The notes under the pieces were generated by a model. The model saw only the letters and a list, made by a program, of their open reading frames with translations. It was not told where the DNA came from and made no database searches. This document shows positions 10,639-19,577 of a DNA stretch of 42,494 nt, piece by piece; the stretch's first letter is position 1; the number at the start of each line of letters is the position of its first letter. Position numbers and translations under genes: made by a program. The stretch is from Acidimicrobiales bacterium (lineage in GTDB: Bacteria > Actinomycetota > Acidimicrobiia > Acidimicrobiales > Acidimicrobilacustridaceae): assembly GCA_020439175.1 (NCBI GenBank), contig JAGQTE010000485.1, forward strand, positions 1 through 42,494. Reading direction: 5' to 3'.

Positions 10639-11891
10639 TGGGACGCGCCGAGGATCATCCCGGCGGCGACGGTGGTGTTGGTGGTCTCGTCGATGAGGAT
10701 GAAGCTGCCCGTGTCGCGGTTGCGGCGGTAGTCGTCGAAGAACAGCGGCGCCGTCGTGCGCAGCGTGACCCGACCGATCTCGTTGAGCCCGAGCGCCGGG
10801 ACGTCGTGGTCGCGGTGCAGCGTGTTGACGTCGAGCCGGTAGTGCATGCCCTGCACCATGGCGCGCGCCGAGCGGGTGGTGTGCTTGATGGTGTACTTCG
10901 CCCGCGGCGTGAGCTGCGTCTGCTCGCTCATCCAGCACACCATCGCCTCGATGTCCTGACCGGACTGCGGGCGGTTGTGCGGGCGGCTGATCATGTCGCC
11001 CCGGCTGATGTCGATCTCGTCCGCCAGCCGCACCGTGACCGCCATCGGCGCGAACGCCTCGTCCACGGGGCCGTCGGCGGTGTCGATCGCCTCGATGGTC
11101 GACGAGAACCCCGACGGCAGCACGACGACCTCGTCGCCGGGCTTGAGCACACCGCCCGCCATCGTGCCGGCGTAGCCGCGGTAGTCGTGGTGGTCGCCAC
11201 TCATCGGGCGGATGACGTACTGCACCGGGAACCGGGCGTCGATGAGGTTGCGGTCCGACGCGATGAAGACCTCTTCGAGGTGGTGCAGCAGCGGCGGGCC
11301 CTCGTACCACCCCATGTTCGCCGAGCGGTGCACGACGTTGTCGCCCTGCAGCGCCGAGATGGGGATGAAGGTGAGGTCCGTGATGTCGAGCTTCGTCGCC
11401 CAGCCGCGGAACTCTTCCTTGATGGCCTCGAAGGTGGCCTGGTCCCAATCGACGAGGTCCATCTTGTTGACGCACACCACGAGGTGCGGCACGCGCAGCA
11501 GCGACGCGATGAAGGCGTGCCGCCGTGACTGCTCGACGATGCCGTTGCGGGCGTCGACGAGCACCAGGGCCAGGTCGGCGGTGGAGCAGCCGGTGACCAT
11601 GTTGCGCGTGTACTGGATGTGCCCCGGGGTGTCGGCGATGATGAATTTCCGCTTCGGGGTGGCGAAGTACCGGTAGGCGACGTCGATCGTGATGCCCTGC
11701 TCCCGCTCGGCCCGGAGGCCGTCGGTGAGCAGCGCCAGGTTCGTGTACTCGTCGCCGCGGTCGCGCGACGTGCGCTCGATCGACTCGAGCTGGTCCTCGA
11801 AGATGCCCTTCGAGTCGTAGAGCAGCCGACCGATGAGGGTCGACTTGCCGTCGTCGACCGAGCCGGCCGTGGCGAAGCGCAGCAGCTCCAT
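10635..11891 (-). CDS. cysN: Sulfate adenylyltransferase subunit 1 (GTPase)
   Basis: A 418-residue EF-Tu-like GTPase that drives APS formation by CysD. G1 is GSVDDGKST near residues 10-18, followed by [21 protein letters not shown]3 DTPGH, G4 NKMDLVD and G5 SAL, then the beta-barrel domains ([15 protein letters not shown]). There is no fused kinase domain. The ATG at 11891 shares its A with the cysD stop (TGATG), and its own stop overlaps the cysC GTG, so the three genes form one tightly coupled operon. Confidence 0.96.
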   Translation of the reverse strand: MELLRFATAGSVDDGKSTLIGRLLYDSKGIFEDQLESIERTSRDRGDEYTNLALLTDGLRAEREQGITIDVAYRYFATPKRKFIIADTPGHIQYTRNMVTGCSTADLALVLVDARNGIVEQSRRHAFIASLLRVPHLVVCVNKMDLVDWDQATFEAIKEEFRGWATKLDITDLTFIPISALQGDNVVHRSANMGWYEGPPLLHHLEEVFIASDRNLIDARFPVQYVIRPMSGDHHDYRGYAGTMAGGVLKPGDEVVVLPSGFSSTIEAIDTADGPVDEAFAPMAVTVRLADEIDISRGDMISRPHNRPQSGQDIEAMVCWMSEQTQLTPRAKYTIKHTTRSARAMVQGMHYRLDVNTLHRDHDVPALGLNEIGRVTLRTTAPLFFDDYRRNRDTGSFILIDETTNTTVAAGMILGASQ

Positions 11892-12796
11892 CAGAAGTAC
11901 CCCTCCCGCTTGCGGTCCTCCATGCCTGCTTCGGAGATCCGATCGTCGGCACGGGTGGCGCCGCGCTCGGTGATGCGCGTCGCCGCCGTCTCGGCGATCA
12001 CCTGCTCGATCGTCGATGCCGACGACTCGACGGCCCCGGTGCAGGTGGCGTCGCCGATGGTGCGGAACCGCACGGTCGTCGTGAACAGCTCCTCGTCGTC
12101 GAGCAGCTCGATGAACGGCGTGAGCGCCAGCAGCATGCCGTCACGCCGGAACACCTCGCGCTCGTGGGCGTAGTAGATGTGCGGCAGCAGCACCTGCTCG
12201 GTCTCGATGTACTGCCAGATGTCGAGCTCGGTCCAGTTCGACAGCGGGAAGACCCGGATGTGCTCGCCCTTGCGATGGCGGCCGTTGTAGAGGCTCCACA
12301 GCTCCGGACGCTGGTTCTTGGGATCCCACTGGCCGAACTCGTCGCGGAACGAGTACACCCGCTCCTTGGCGCGGGCCTTCTCCTCGTCGCGACGGGCGCC
12401 GCCGAACACGGCGTCGAAGCCGTGCTCCTCGATGGCGTCGAGCAGGGTCACCGTCTGGAGCCGGTTGCGACTGGCGCGCGGCCCGGTCTCTTCCACCACA
12501 CGCCCAGCATCGATGCTCTCTTGGACGCTGGCGACGATGAGCCGCACCCCGAGCCGGTCGACGGTCTGGTCGCGGAAGGCGATCACCTCGTCGAAGTTGT
12601 GGCCCGTGTCGACGTGCATGATCGGGAAGGGCGGCTTGGCCGGCCAGAAGGCCTTCATGGCCACGTGCAGCATCACGCACGAGTCCTTGCCGCCGCTGAA
12701 CAGGAGGCAGGGCCGCTCGAACTCGGCCGCGACCTCTCGGATGATGTGGATGGCCTCAGCCTCCAGCATCTTCAGATGGGAGAGTTCGTAGTCCAT
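11891..12796 (-). CDS. cysD: Sulfate adenylyltransferase subunit 2
   Basis: A 301-residue PAPS reductase/ATP sulfurylase-type protein. With CysN it makes adenylylsulfate from ATP and sulfate. The PP-loop SGGKDS is at residues 34-39; [38 protein letters not shown] and the C-terminal [11 protein letters not shown] are classic CysD signatures. The ATG at 12796 starts the conserved [22 protein letters not shown] longer frame from 12901 would run into the divergent cysQ gene and adds nothing conserved. No Shine-Dalgarno is visible, but TACGCT lies ten bases upstream, suggesting a nearly leaderless transcript. Confidence 0.96.
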   Translation of the reverse strand: MDYELSHLKMLEAEAIHIIREVAAEFERPCLLFSGGKDSCVMLHVAMKAFWPAKPPFPIMHVDTGHNFDEVIAFRDQTVDRLGVRLIVASVQESIDAGRVVEETGPRASRNRLQTVTLLDAIEEHGFDAVFGGARRDEEKARAKERVYSFRDEFGQWDPKNQRPELWSLYNGRHRKGEHIRVFPLSNWTELDIWQYIETEQVLLPHIYYAHEREVFRRDGMLLALTPFIELLDDEELFTTTVRFRTIGDATCTGAVESSASTIEQVIAETAATRITERGATRADDRISEAGMEDRKREGYF

Positions 12797-12882
12797 GGGT
12801 CGGCACAGCGTAGGGTACGGACGACCGGGACCCGAAATCCTGACCGAGTTGGTCGGCATTCGGTCCCCGTCACGGACCCACC
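12797..12882. promoter_or_regulatory. Divergent promoter region between cysD and cysQ
   Basis: The 86 bases between the two start codons carry TANNNT boxes in both directions within a few bases: TACGCT (12812 to 12807) and TACCCT (12817 to 12812) toward cysD, and TAGGGT (12811-12816) toward cysQ. The two genes may therefore be co-regulated from one point. I see no clear operator. Confidence 0.4.
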
Positions 12883-13674
12883 ATGGCCGACACCACCGCA
12901 CCGGGCCTGGCGCCCGCCGAACCCGCCGACCACGCGCTCGCCACCGAGCTGGCCACCGCCGCCGGCGAGCTGCTCGTCGACCTGCGGGTCCGGCGCACCA
13001 CCGAGGGCGTCACCGGGTCGATGCTCAAGGACGAGGGCGATCGCGCCAGCCACGAGTACCTGATGGAGCGCTTCGCCGAGCGGCTGGCCGCCGGCGACGC
13101 CGTGCTGTCCGAGGAGGGGCGAGACGATCCGCGTCGCCTCGAGGTCGACCGGGTGTGGATCGTCGATCCGCTCGACGGGACGCGGGAGTTCGGCGAGCCG
13201 CCCCGGACCGACTGGGCGGTGCATGTCGCGCTCACGGTCGACGGCGTGCCGGCCGCGGGTGCCGTCGCCCTGCCGGCGCTGGGGATCACGCTCGGCACCT
13301 CGCCCGCGCCGCCGATGCCGGGGTCGATCCCGTTCAAGCCGCGTGTGATCGTGTCGCGCTCGCGCCCGCCGGCCGCGGCGACGCACGTGGCGGAGGCACT
13401 CGGCGCCGACCTCGTCGAGCTCGGCTCCGCCGGGGCCAAGGCCATGGCGATCCTGCGGGGCGAAGCCGACGTCTACGTGCACGCAGGCGGGCAGTACGAA
13501 TGGGACTCCTGTGCCCCCGTCGCGGTGGCGCTCGCCGCCGGGCTGCACTGCAGCCGCATCGACGGATCGCCGCTGCGGTACAACCGCGTCGACGCCTACC
13601 TCCCCGACCTGCTGATCTGCCGACCGGAGCTGGCATCGCCGTGCCTGGCGGCGCTGGCCGACGCCCCGAGCTGA
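12883..13674 (+). CDS. cysQ: 3'(2'),5'-bisphosphate nucleotidase CysQ-like
   Basis: A 263-residue member of the inositol monophosphatase/CysQ family. Metal-binding motifs are in the right order: SEEG (76-79), DPLDGT (95-100) and the C-terminal WDSCAP. The family removes the 3' phosphate from PAP (or PAPS), the by-product of sulfation and PAPS reduction. Divergence from cysDNC across 86 bases supports that role over an inositol phosphatase. The ATG at 12883 follows no strong ribosome binding site. The crotonase gene follows after 11 bases, probably in the same transcript. Confidence 0.9.
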   Translation: MADTTAPGLAPAEPADHALATELATAAGELLVDLRVRRTTEGVTGSMLKDEGDRASHEYLMERFAERLAAGDAVLSEEGRDDPRRLEVDRVWIVDPLDGTREFGEPPRTDWAVHVALTVDGVPAAGAVALPALGITLGTSPAPPMPGSIPFKPRVIVSRSRPPAAATHVAEALGADLVELGSAGAKAMAILRGEADVYVHAGGQYEWDSCAPVAVALAAGLHCSRIDGSPLRYNRVDAYLPDLLICRPELASPCLAALADAPS

Positions 13675-13685
13675 GCGGCCGACCC

Positions 13686-14498
13686 ATGGAGCTCAAGACG
13701 GTCCGGTGGGAGGTGGTCGACCGCGTCGGGACGCTCACGCTCGACCGCCCGCACCGTCTCAACGCCTGGACCGGCCGGATGCACACGGAGGTCCGGTCAG
13801 TGCTCGAGCAGGCCGAGGCCGACCCCGACGTGCGCGTCGTGATCATCACCGGTGCCGGCCGCGGCTTCTGCGCCGGGGCGGACGCCGCCGCGCTCGACGG
13901 CCACGTGGCCCAGGGCGCCTACGACCCTGGCGTCGGACCGGAGCTGGCCATGCCGGGGTACGGCGTGCGCCCCGAGTTCGATCACAACTTCGCCTTCCTG
14001 TTCGGGTTGACGACCCCGGTGATCGCCGCCGTCAACGGCCCGGCCGCCGGTGTGGGGTTCGTGCTGGCCTGCTACTGCGACCTGCGCTTCGCCGCGGCGG
14101 GCGCCAAGCTCACGACGTCGCACGGCCGGCTGCACCTGCCGGCCGAGTACGGCCTGTCCTGGCTGCTGCCCCGCCTCATCGGCTCGGGCCGGGCGATGGA
14201 CCTGCTGCTGTCGAGCCGCGTGGTGCTGGCCGAGGAGGCCGAAGCCATGGGCCTGGTCAACCGGGTCGTCCCGGGCGAGGCGCTGCTCGACGAGGTGCGG
14301 GACTACGCCCGCGTCCTGGCACACGAGATCTCCCCCGGCTCGCTCGCCGCCACCAAGCGCCAGGTCTACGTCGACTGGCACCGTGACGTCGGGTCGGCGG
14401 TCGCCGAAGCGGAGGAGCGGATGGAACGGATGATGACCGAGGCGCCGTTCGCCGAGGGCGTCGCCGCGCTCAACGACAAGCGCCCACCGGCGTTCTAG
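13686..14498 (+). CDS. Enoyl-CoA hydratase/isomerase family protein (crotonase)
   Basis: A 270-residue crotonase. The oxyanion-hole segments are RGFCAGAD (residues 59-66) and the NGPAAGVGF loop; LPAEYGLSWLLPRLIG holds the catalytic-type Glu near 159. The family hydrates enoyl-CoAs or acts as isomerase or dehalogenase on acyl-CoAs; the exact reaction cannot be deduced. It follows cysQ by 11 bases and its TAG stop shares the tetranucleotide CTAG with the stop of the convergent CoA-transferase gene. Confidence 0.9.
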   Translation: MELKTVRWEVVDRVGTLTLDRPHRLNAWTGRMHTEVRSVLEQAEADPDVRVVIITGAGRGFCAGADAAALDGHVAQGAYDPGVGPELAMPGYGVRPEFDHNFAFLFGLTTPVIAAVNGPAAGVGFVLACYCDLRFAAAGAKLTTSHGRLHLPAEYGLSWLLPRLIGSGRAMDLLLSSRVVLAEEAEAMGLVNRVVPGEALLDEVRDYARVLAHEISPGSLAATKRQVYVDWHRDVGSAVAEAEERMERMMTEAPFAEGVAALNDKRPPAF

Positions 14499-15661
14499 GC
14501 GTCGTCGCCGTCGCCGAGCTCGGCGAGGACCTCGGCGGTGTGCTCCCCCACCGCCGGCACCGGCCCGGGCGGCGGGAGGGTCGGCCCGCGAAACGTGACC
14601 GGGCTGGCGACGGCTCGGTGCGCCGGCCCCCATGCCCCTGCGGGCACGTCGACGAAGGCACCCGCCGCCTCGGCCTGCGGGTCCTCCCACACCTCGGCGG
14701 GGTCGTTGACCGGTGCCCACCAGACGTCGTGAGCGTCGAGCCGGTCGACGAGGTCGGCGAAGTCGTGCGTGGCGAACGCCGCGTCCAGTGCCGCCACGAC
14801 GTCGGCGCTGGCCTTGCGCCGGCCCCGGGCGGTGGCGAAGCGGTCGTCGTCGAGCCACTCCGCATGACCCAGGGCGCGGGCCAGGTTGGGGAAGTGCCGA
14901 TCGGACTCGACGCCGAGCAGCCAGAACCACTGCCCGTCGCGGGCGACGTAGCAGTTGACCATGGGGTTGATCTCGTCCTGGCGCGGCACGGCGGGCAGCA
15001 GCTTGCCGAACCGCGCCTGGATGCCGAGGTCCCACCCGAGGCAGTAGATGCCGGTCCGCAGCAGCGACGTCTCGACGACGCAACCCTCGCCGGTGCGCTC
15101 GCGCTCGAGCAGCGCCCCCAGGATGCCGGCGAGCGTGGTCACCCCGGTGACGTGGTCGCCGAAGCCGCCTCGGATCGCCGGCGGCGGCGAACCCGGTGGC
15201 GCGAGCGTCGCCGCCACACCGGAACGGGCCCAGAAGCCGCCGACGTCGTAGCCGGCTCGATGCGCGTCGGGCCCCGTGGTGCCGTACCCGGTGACCTGCG
15301 CGTAGACCAGCCGGGGGTGGCGGGCCCGGACCTCGTCGGCACCGAGCCCGAGGCGCGCCACCGCTTCGGGCCGGAGGTTGGTCAAGAACACGTCCGCCGA
15401 CGCCACGAGGCGCGCCATCGTCGCCCGGCCCTCGTCGGTGCCCAGGTCGAGCGCCACCGAGCGCTTGGCCCGGTTGTCGAGGTCGAACGGCGGCGACTCG
15501 GGCTGGCCGTGGCCGGCGATGAGGTGGAACACGCGCCGCATCGGGTCGCCGTCCGGCGCCTCGACCTTGATCACGTCGGCGCCCCAGTCGGCGAGGATCC
15601 CTCCGGCGCTCGGGCCGGCGACCCACAGCCCGAGCTCCACGACGCGGATGTCATCGAGCAC
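14495..15661 (-). CDS. CaiB/BaiF-type family III CoA-transferase (or alpha-methylacyl-CoA racemase-like)
   Basis: A 388-residue family III CoA-transferase. The N-terminal Rossmann part carries VVELGLWVAGPSAGGILADWGADVIKVE and LDNRAKRSVALDL; GGFGDHVTG contains the expected catalytic Asp. The family moves CoA between acyl-CoAs and acids or racemises 2-methylacyl-CoAs. A role in carnitine- or steroid-like acid metabolism is possible but not shown. The start is GTG at 15661, six bases after a TAGGGT -10 box, so the mRNA is probably leaderless. The stop is on the shared CTAG at 14495-14498, convergent with the crotonase. Confidence 0.92.
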   Translation of the reverse strand: MLDDIRVVELGLWVAGPSAGGILADWGADVIKVEAPDGDPMRRVFHLIAGHGQPESPPFDLDNRAKRSVALDLGTDEGRATMARLVASADVFLTNLRPEAVARLGLGADEVRARHPRLVYAQVTGYGTTGPDAHRAGYDVGGFWARSGVAATLAPPGSPPPAIRGGFGDHVTGVTTLAGILGALLERERTGEGCVVETSLLRTGIYCLGWDLGIQARFGKLLPAVPRQDEINPMVNCYVARDGQWFWLLGVESDRHFPNLARALGHAEWLDDDRFATARGRRKASADVVAALDAAFATHDFADLVDRLDAHDVWWAPVNDPAEVWEDPQAEAAGAFVDVPAGAWGPAHRAVASPVTFRGPTLPPPGPVPAVGEHTAEVLAELGDGDDA

Positions 15662-15667
15662 GGCGCC

Positions 15668-15677
15668 ACCCTAGGGT
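15668..15677. promoter_or_regulatory. Palindromic shared -10 element of two divergent leaderless genes
   Basis: The ten-base palindrome ACCCTAGGGT contains TAGGGT on both strands. Exactly six bases separate each TAGGGT from the GTG of the CoA-transferase (15661, minus) and the ATG of the lipoprotein hydrolase (15684, plus). The two -10 boxes overlap by the central TA, so only one polymerase can open this site at a time. Confidence 0.6.
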
Positions 15678-15683
15678 GCACGC

Positions 15684-16658
15684 ATGCGCGGGGTCGGGAG
15701 CAGCCGTCGGATCGTCGCCCTGGCGGTGCTGCTCGCCGTCTCGGTGCTCGGCATCGCCTGCAGCGCGGGCGATCCGCCGACGGCGTCAGCCGACGCCCCG
15801 AGCGGCACCACGGCGCCGGGCACCACCGTCGAACGCACCTACCAGTTCCGCACCTGGGACGAGACCTACGTCGACACCAGCCGGCCCACCCCCGCCGGTG
15901 CGGGCACGCCGGAGCTGCCCGAACGCACGTTGGTCACCACCATCCGCCTCCCCCAGGGCGAGCAGCCGTTCCCGCTCATCGTGTTCAGCCACGGGCTCGT
16001 CGGCCACCCGCGGGTCTTCTCGGAGCTGTTCGACCGGTGGGCGGCCGCCGGCTACGCCGTCGCCGCACCGACGTTCCCGCTCACCAATCGCGACGCCCCC
16101 GGCGCCGTCGCCAACTGGTCCGATCTCGCCAACCAGCCCGGCGACGTGTCGTTCGTGCTCGATCAGCTGCTCGCCGCCAACGACGACCCGTCGAGCCCGC
16201 TGTTCGGGCGGATCGACGCCGACCGCCTCGGCGCCGCCGGCCTGTCGCTCGGCGGCGCCACCACCTACGGCGTCGTGTTCAACGACTGCTGCCGGGACGA
16301 GCGCTTCACCTCGGCCATGGTGCTGGCGGGCGCCACCCTGGCGGTGTCCGGCGACCCGCTGCGTCTCGACGGCCATGTCCCCCTGCTGATCGTGCACGGC
16401 ACCGACGACGCCTCGCTCCCGTTCGCCGGCGCTCACGACACCTTCGTCGCCGCCGACCCGCCGGTGTGGTTCGTGTCGGTCATCGGCGGCAGCCACGCTC
16501 CCCCCTTCGAGGACGACGACACCCCCTACGACGCAACGGTCGAGCGGTTCACCACCGCATGGTGGGACGCCACGCTCGGCAACGTCCCCGACGGGTTCGA
16601 GCGGTTCGCCGATGCGGCGACGGTCGACGGGCTCACCGAGGTCGAGGTGAAGGCGTGA
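15684..16658 (+). CDS. Alpha/beta hydrolase lipoprotein
   Basis: A 324-residue exported protein. A basic n-region and hydrophobic core (residues 8-25) lead to a lipobox ending LGIAC, so it is probably lipid-anchored outside the membrane; a Thr/Ala/Pro-rich linker follows. The hydrolase core has IVFSHGLVG, the nucleophile elbow GLSLGGA, an acidic residue in HGTDDASLP and the catalytic-type His in GGSHAPP. It resembles platelet-activating-factor acetylhydrolase/dienelactone hydrolase-type esterases; the substrate is unknown. The ATG at 15684 lies six bases after the shared -10 box, with no leader. Confidence 0.88.
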   Translation: MRGVGSSRRIVALAVLLAVSVLGIACSAGDPPTASADAPSGTTAPGTTVERTYQFRTWDETYVDTSRPTPAGAGTPELPERTLVTTIRLPQGEQPFPLIVFSHGLVGHPRVFSELFDRWAAAGYAVAAPTFPLTNRDAPGAVANWSDLANQPGDVSFVLDQLLAANDDPSSPLFGRIDADRLGAAGLSLGGATTYGVVFNDCCRDERFTSAMVLAGATLAVSGDPLRLDGHVPLLIVHGTDDASLPFAGAHDTFVAADPPVWFVSVIGGSHAPPFEDDDTPYDATVERFTTAWWDATLGNVPDGFERFADAATVDGLTEVEVKA

Positions 16659-16670
16659 ACGACGGACCTC

Positions 16671-16676
16671 TATCCT
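16671..16676 (+). promoter_or_regulatory. -10 element for the AarF-like gene
   Basis: TATCCT lies 34 bases upstream of the ATG at 16711. The short leader then carries the ribosome binding site GGGGGA at 16701-16706. The -35 region is not clear. Confidence 0.35.
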
Positions 16677-16710
16677 TGACCGGGCAGTCAACAAGCTGTT
16701 GGGGGACGCG

Positions 16711-18366
16711 ATGACGACGGTGGATGAGCTCGCCGAGCAGGCCGACGGCGGGGAGCACCCCGCCGACCTCGTCTACGGGTCCTTCACCGACGATCCGCCG
16801 TGGTTGGTCGATCCCGCCACCATGGTGTGGCGCGAGGGTGTCGACGCCCTGCGGGCGCGGAACCAGGCCGAGGTCCCGGAGCTGGTGCGCCGCACCACCT
16901 TCCCTCCGGGCGTGCGCATCGTGCGGGTGACCCGCTCGCTGGGGACGGCCGTCGGGTTGTGGGCCGTCGGCGCCCGGCGCAAGGGCGGCAGCGCCTCCCG
17001 GGCCGACATCTCGCGCCGGGTGCGCATCGCCGCCGAGCGGCTCGGGCCCACGTACATCAAGCTGGCCCAGATCGTCTCGTCGGGCGAAGGCCTGTTCCCC
17101 GAGGAGCTGGTGTCGGAGTTCAAGAAGTGCCGAGACAGCGTGCCGCCCGAGCCGTTCGCCTCGGTGCGTGCCGTCATCGAGGCCGACTTCGACCGGCCGC
17201 TCGAGGCGGTCTTCGCCACGTTCGACCGCACGCCGTTGGCGGCGGCGTCGATCGCCCAGGTCCACGCCGCCACCCTGCGCACGGGCGAGCGCGTGGTCGT
17301 CAAGGTCCAGCGACCGACCGTGGCCAAGCTGGTCAAGGACGACATCCGGATCATGGCGTGGCTGGCACCCTTCCTCGTCGGTCGCATCCCCGTGGCGGCG
17401 CTCGCCAACCCACCGGCGCTCGTCGACCTGTTCGCCGAGACCATCTCCGAGGAGCTCGACTTCCGGCTCGAGGCGCAGAACATGCTCGACGTGGCGAAGG
17501 CCTTCGCCGACGTCGGCCAGCGCGGCTATGCCATCCCCCGCCCCCACCCCGAGCTCGTCACGCCGCGCGTGCTGGTGATGGAGCGCTTCGACGGCTATGC
17601 CTTCTCCGACGTCGTCGGCATGCAGGAGGGCGGCGTCGACACCGAGGCCGTCGTGCGCGCCGGCATGATCGGGTTCATGGAAGGGTGCATGATCCACGGC
17701 ATCTTCCACGGCGACCTGCACGGCGGGAACCTGATCGTGCTGCCCGACGGCCGGGTCGGGCTGTTGGACTTCGGCATCACCGGGCGCATGAACGAGTTCA
17801 AGCGGATGGCGTTCCTCCGGATGCTCGTCGGCGCGTCGATGAACGACGTCCGGTCACAGGTCGAGGCCTTCCGCGACCTCGGCGCGCTGCCGCTCGACGT
17901 CGACGTCGACGCCATCATCCGCGACCTCAACCTCGACGGGCCGCCGATCGATCCCACCCAGCTCAGCCAGGAGCAGATGCTCGAGGAGATCCAGAAGGCG
18001 GTGAAGGGCCTCCTCGAGTACGGCGCCCGGCTCCCGAAGGAGCTCATGCTCTTCATCAAGAACATGATGTTCCTCGACGGCGCCATCGCCACGCTGGCGC
18101 CGAACCTCGACCTGTTCACCGAGATCGCCAACATCTCGATGTACTTCGCCGAGACCCACGGCGAGCGCATCGCCGCCGACCTCGGCATGGAGGCCGAGGC
18201 GTGGGAGATGGACCTCACCGGGGTCAAGGCCAGCTTCGGCGTGAACCCCGACGAGACCTCATCGCTCACCTATCAGGACCTCCAGGAGCGCCGAGCGCAG
18301 ATCCGTGAGCGCTGGGAGTCCGGCGTCAAGCGCAAGCGCCGGCGCAGCCTCCGCAAGAAGGGTTGA
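16711..18366 (+). CDS. AarF/UbiB/ABC1-family atypical kinase
   Basis: A 551-residue ABC1/UbiB protein. It has the family N-terminal extension with GPTYIKLAQIVSSGEGLFPEE (the KxGQ-like motif reads KLAQ), the nucleotide-binding Ala-rich AAASIAQVHAA, VVVKVQRP (Lys near 197), HGDLHGGN near 333 and LLDFGITG near 353. Such proteins are unusual kinase-fold ATPases tied to quinone or lipid metabolism; in actinobacteria, which use menaquinone, the role is unclear. The ATG at 16711 has GGGGGA at good spacing; a TTG at 16699 is less likely. The next gene starts two bases after the stop, so the two are co-transcribed. Confidence 0.9.
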   Translation: MTTVDELAEQADGGEHPADLVYGSFTDDPPWLVDPATMVWREGVDALRARNQAEVPELVRRTTFPPGVRIVRVTRSLGTAVGLWAVGARRKGGSASRADISRRVRIAAERLGPTYIKLAQIVSSGEGLFPEELVSEFKKCRDSVPPEPFASVRAVIEADFDRPLEAVFATFDRTPLAAASIAQVHAATLRTGERVVVKVQRPTVAKLVKDDIRIMAWLAPFLVGRIPVAALANPPALVDLFAETISEELDFRLEAQNMLDVAKAFADVGQRGYAIPRPHPELVTPRVLVMERFDGYAFSDVVGMQEGGVDTEAVVRAGMIGFMEGCMIHGIFHGDLHGGNLIVLPDGRVGLLDFGITGRMNEFKRMAFLRMLVGASMNDVRSQVEAFRDLGALPLDVDVDAIIRDLNLDGPPIDPTQLSQEQMLEEIQKAVKGLLEYGARLPKELMLFIKNMMFLDGAIATLAPNLDLFTEIANISMYFAETHGERIAADLGMEAEAWEMDLTGVKASFGVNPDETSSLTYQDLQERRAQIRERWESGVKRKRRRSLRKKG

Positions 18367-18368
18367 CC

Positions 18369-19502
18369 ATGGCATCGCTCGACACCACCCCGGCCACCGA
18401 CATCGTGGTGGTCGCCGACGACCGAGGCTGGCTCGACGCCCTGGTGGCGGCGCAGCGCTGGAACCACCGCGTGCGCGGCGCCGACTCGATCGCCCTCGCC
18501 GTCGAGACGTCGGCCGACCGGCCCACGCTGATCGTGGTGCGGCCGTCCGACCCCGCCGCCGCCATCGACACGCTGCGGGGCCTCGGGCTCGATCAGCCGA
18601 CGCTGTCGGTCGTGCTGGTGGCCCGCGACGTGACCGTCGACCTGCTGCGATCGGCCATGCTCGTCGGCGTCGGGGACGTGCTCACCGACGGGGCTCCCGA
18701 CGACACCCGCCTGTGGCAGGAGGTGCTCGACGCAGCGCAGCGCCTCGCCGACCAGACGGCGCCCGTCGGTGACGAGCCCGGCAAGATCGTGCTGTGCACG
18801 TCGGCCGTGGGCGCCGAGGGCGCCACGTCGGTGGCCTGCAACCTGGCCGTGTCGCTGGCACGGTCGAGCCGCCGGGTCGTCCTGGTCGAGGGCGACCACC
18901 GCTTCGGCGACGTGCGCGAGACGATGGGCCTGCTCGGCGCCACCACCGGCGGCAAGACCACCGACCGGCGGTTCTCGTCGACCTGGCTCGGGCCGTACCT
19001 GCACCGCCACATGGCGTCGGGCGTCACGGTGATGCTCCCGCCGCACGAGCTGACGACGATCGAGGACTTCCCCTCCCGCACCGTCGTCGAGGCCCTCGGG
19101 GTGCTCCAGACCCGGGCCGAGATCATCGTCGTCGACGCGCCGTTCTGGGTGACCGAGACCCACCGTCTGCCCGCCTTCGCCGATCTGACCCTGCTCATCA
19201 GCAAGGACGCGCCGCGCCACCTCGCCAAGGCGCGGACCGCTGCCCGGGTCCTCAAGCCGTACGCACCGACGACCCGGCTCGTGATCTCGAACTACCTCGA
19301 CGGCCGCACCCCCAAGCGCAAGGACCTGGCCATCGCGCTGGGCCTGGAGACGATCGCCCGCCTGCCGGACACGGCGGGCCTCGACGCCTTCGCTGCCGAA
19401 GGCACGCCGATCGTCGTGGCCGAGCCCACCTCGGGTTACGCCGGCGCCGTCGGCGAGCTCGCCGAGTCGGTGCTCGCCTGGTCGGCACCCGAACAGGCCT
19501 GA
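18369..19502 (+). CDS. CpaE/TadZ/Ssd-like protein with degenerate P-loop
   Basis: A 377-residue protein of CpaE/TadZ type. Residues 10-125 resemble a receiver-like domain and residues 138-375 a ParA/MinD-like domain. The deviant Walker A expected as KGGVGKTT reads VGAEGATS, so both lysines are lost, as in atypical TadZ and Ssd proteins. VVLVEGDHRFGDVRETMGL matches the CpaE switch region and IIVVDAPFW the later Asp motif. CpaE/TadZ localise Tad pilus machinery and Ssd is linked to septum regulation. No tad genes occur here, so a positioning or division role is inferred only. It sits two bases after the AarF gene and 75 bases before an AAA ATPase. Confidence 0.82.
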   Translation: MASLDTTPATDIVVVADDRGWLDALVAAQRWNHRVRGADSIALAVETSADRPTLIVVRPSDPAAAIDTLRGLGLDQPTLSVVLVARDVTVDLLRSAMLVGVGDVLTDGAPDDTRLWQEVLDAAQRLADQTAPVGDEPGKIVLCTSAVGAEGATSVACNLAVSLARSSRRVVLVEGDHRFGDVRETMGLLGATTGGKTTDRRFSSTWLGPYLHRHMASGVTVMLPPHELTTIEDFPSRTVVEALGVLQTRAEIIVVDAPFWVTETHRLPAFADLTLLISKDAPRHLAKARTAARVLKPYAPTTRLVISNYLDGRTPKRKDLAIALGLETIARLPDTAGLDAFAAEGTPIVVAEPTSGYAGAVGELAESVLAWSAPEQA

Positions 19503-19577
19503 ACGCCCCGCGCGAAATCGGGTCGAACCCGCGGGCGTCGAACTGACACCATCGGCACCCCCCAGGGGACACGACCG

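Noticed and set aside
12797-12901. N-terminal extension of CysD from GTG 12901
   Set aside because: It would overlap the cysQ start and add 35 residues absent from the CysD family; ATG 12796 begins the conserved domain.
14540-16714. A 724-codon plus-strand open frame
   Set aside because: It runs antisense to the CoA-transferase and out of frame through the lipoprotein hydrolase, with no family features.
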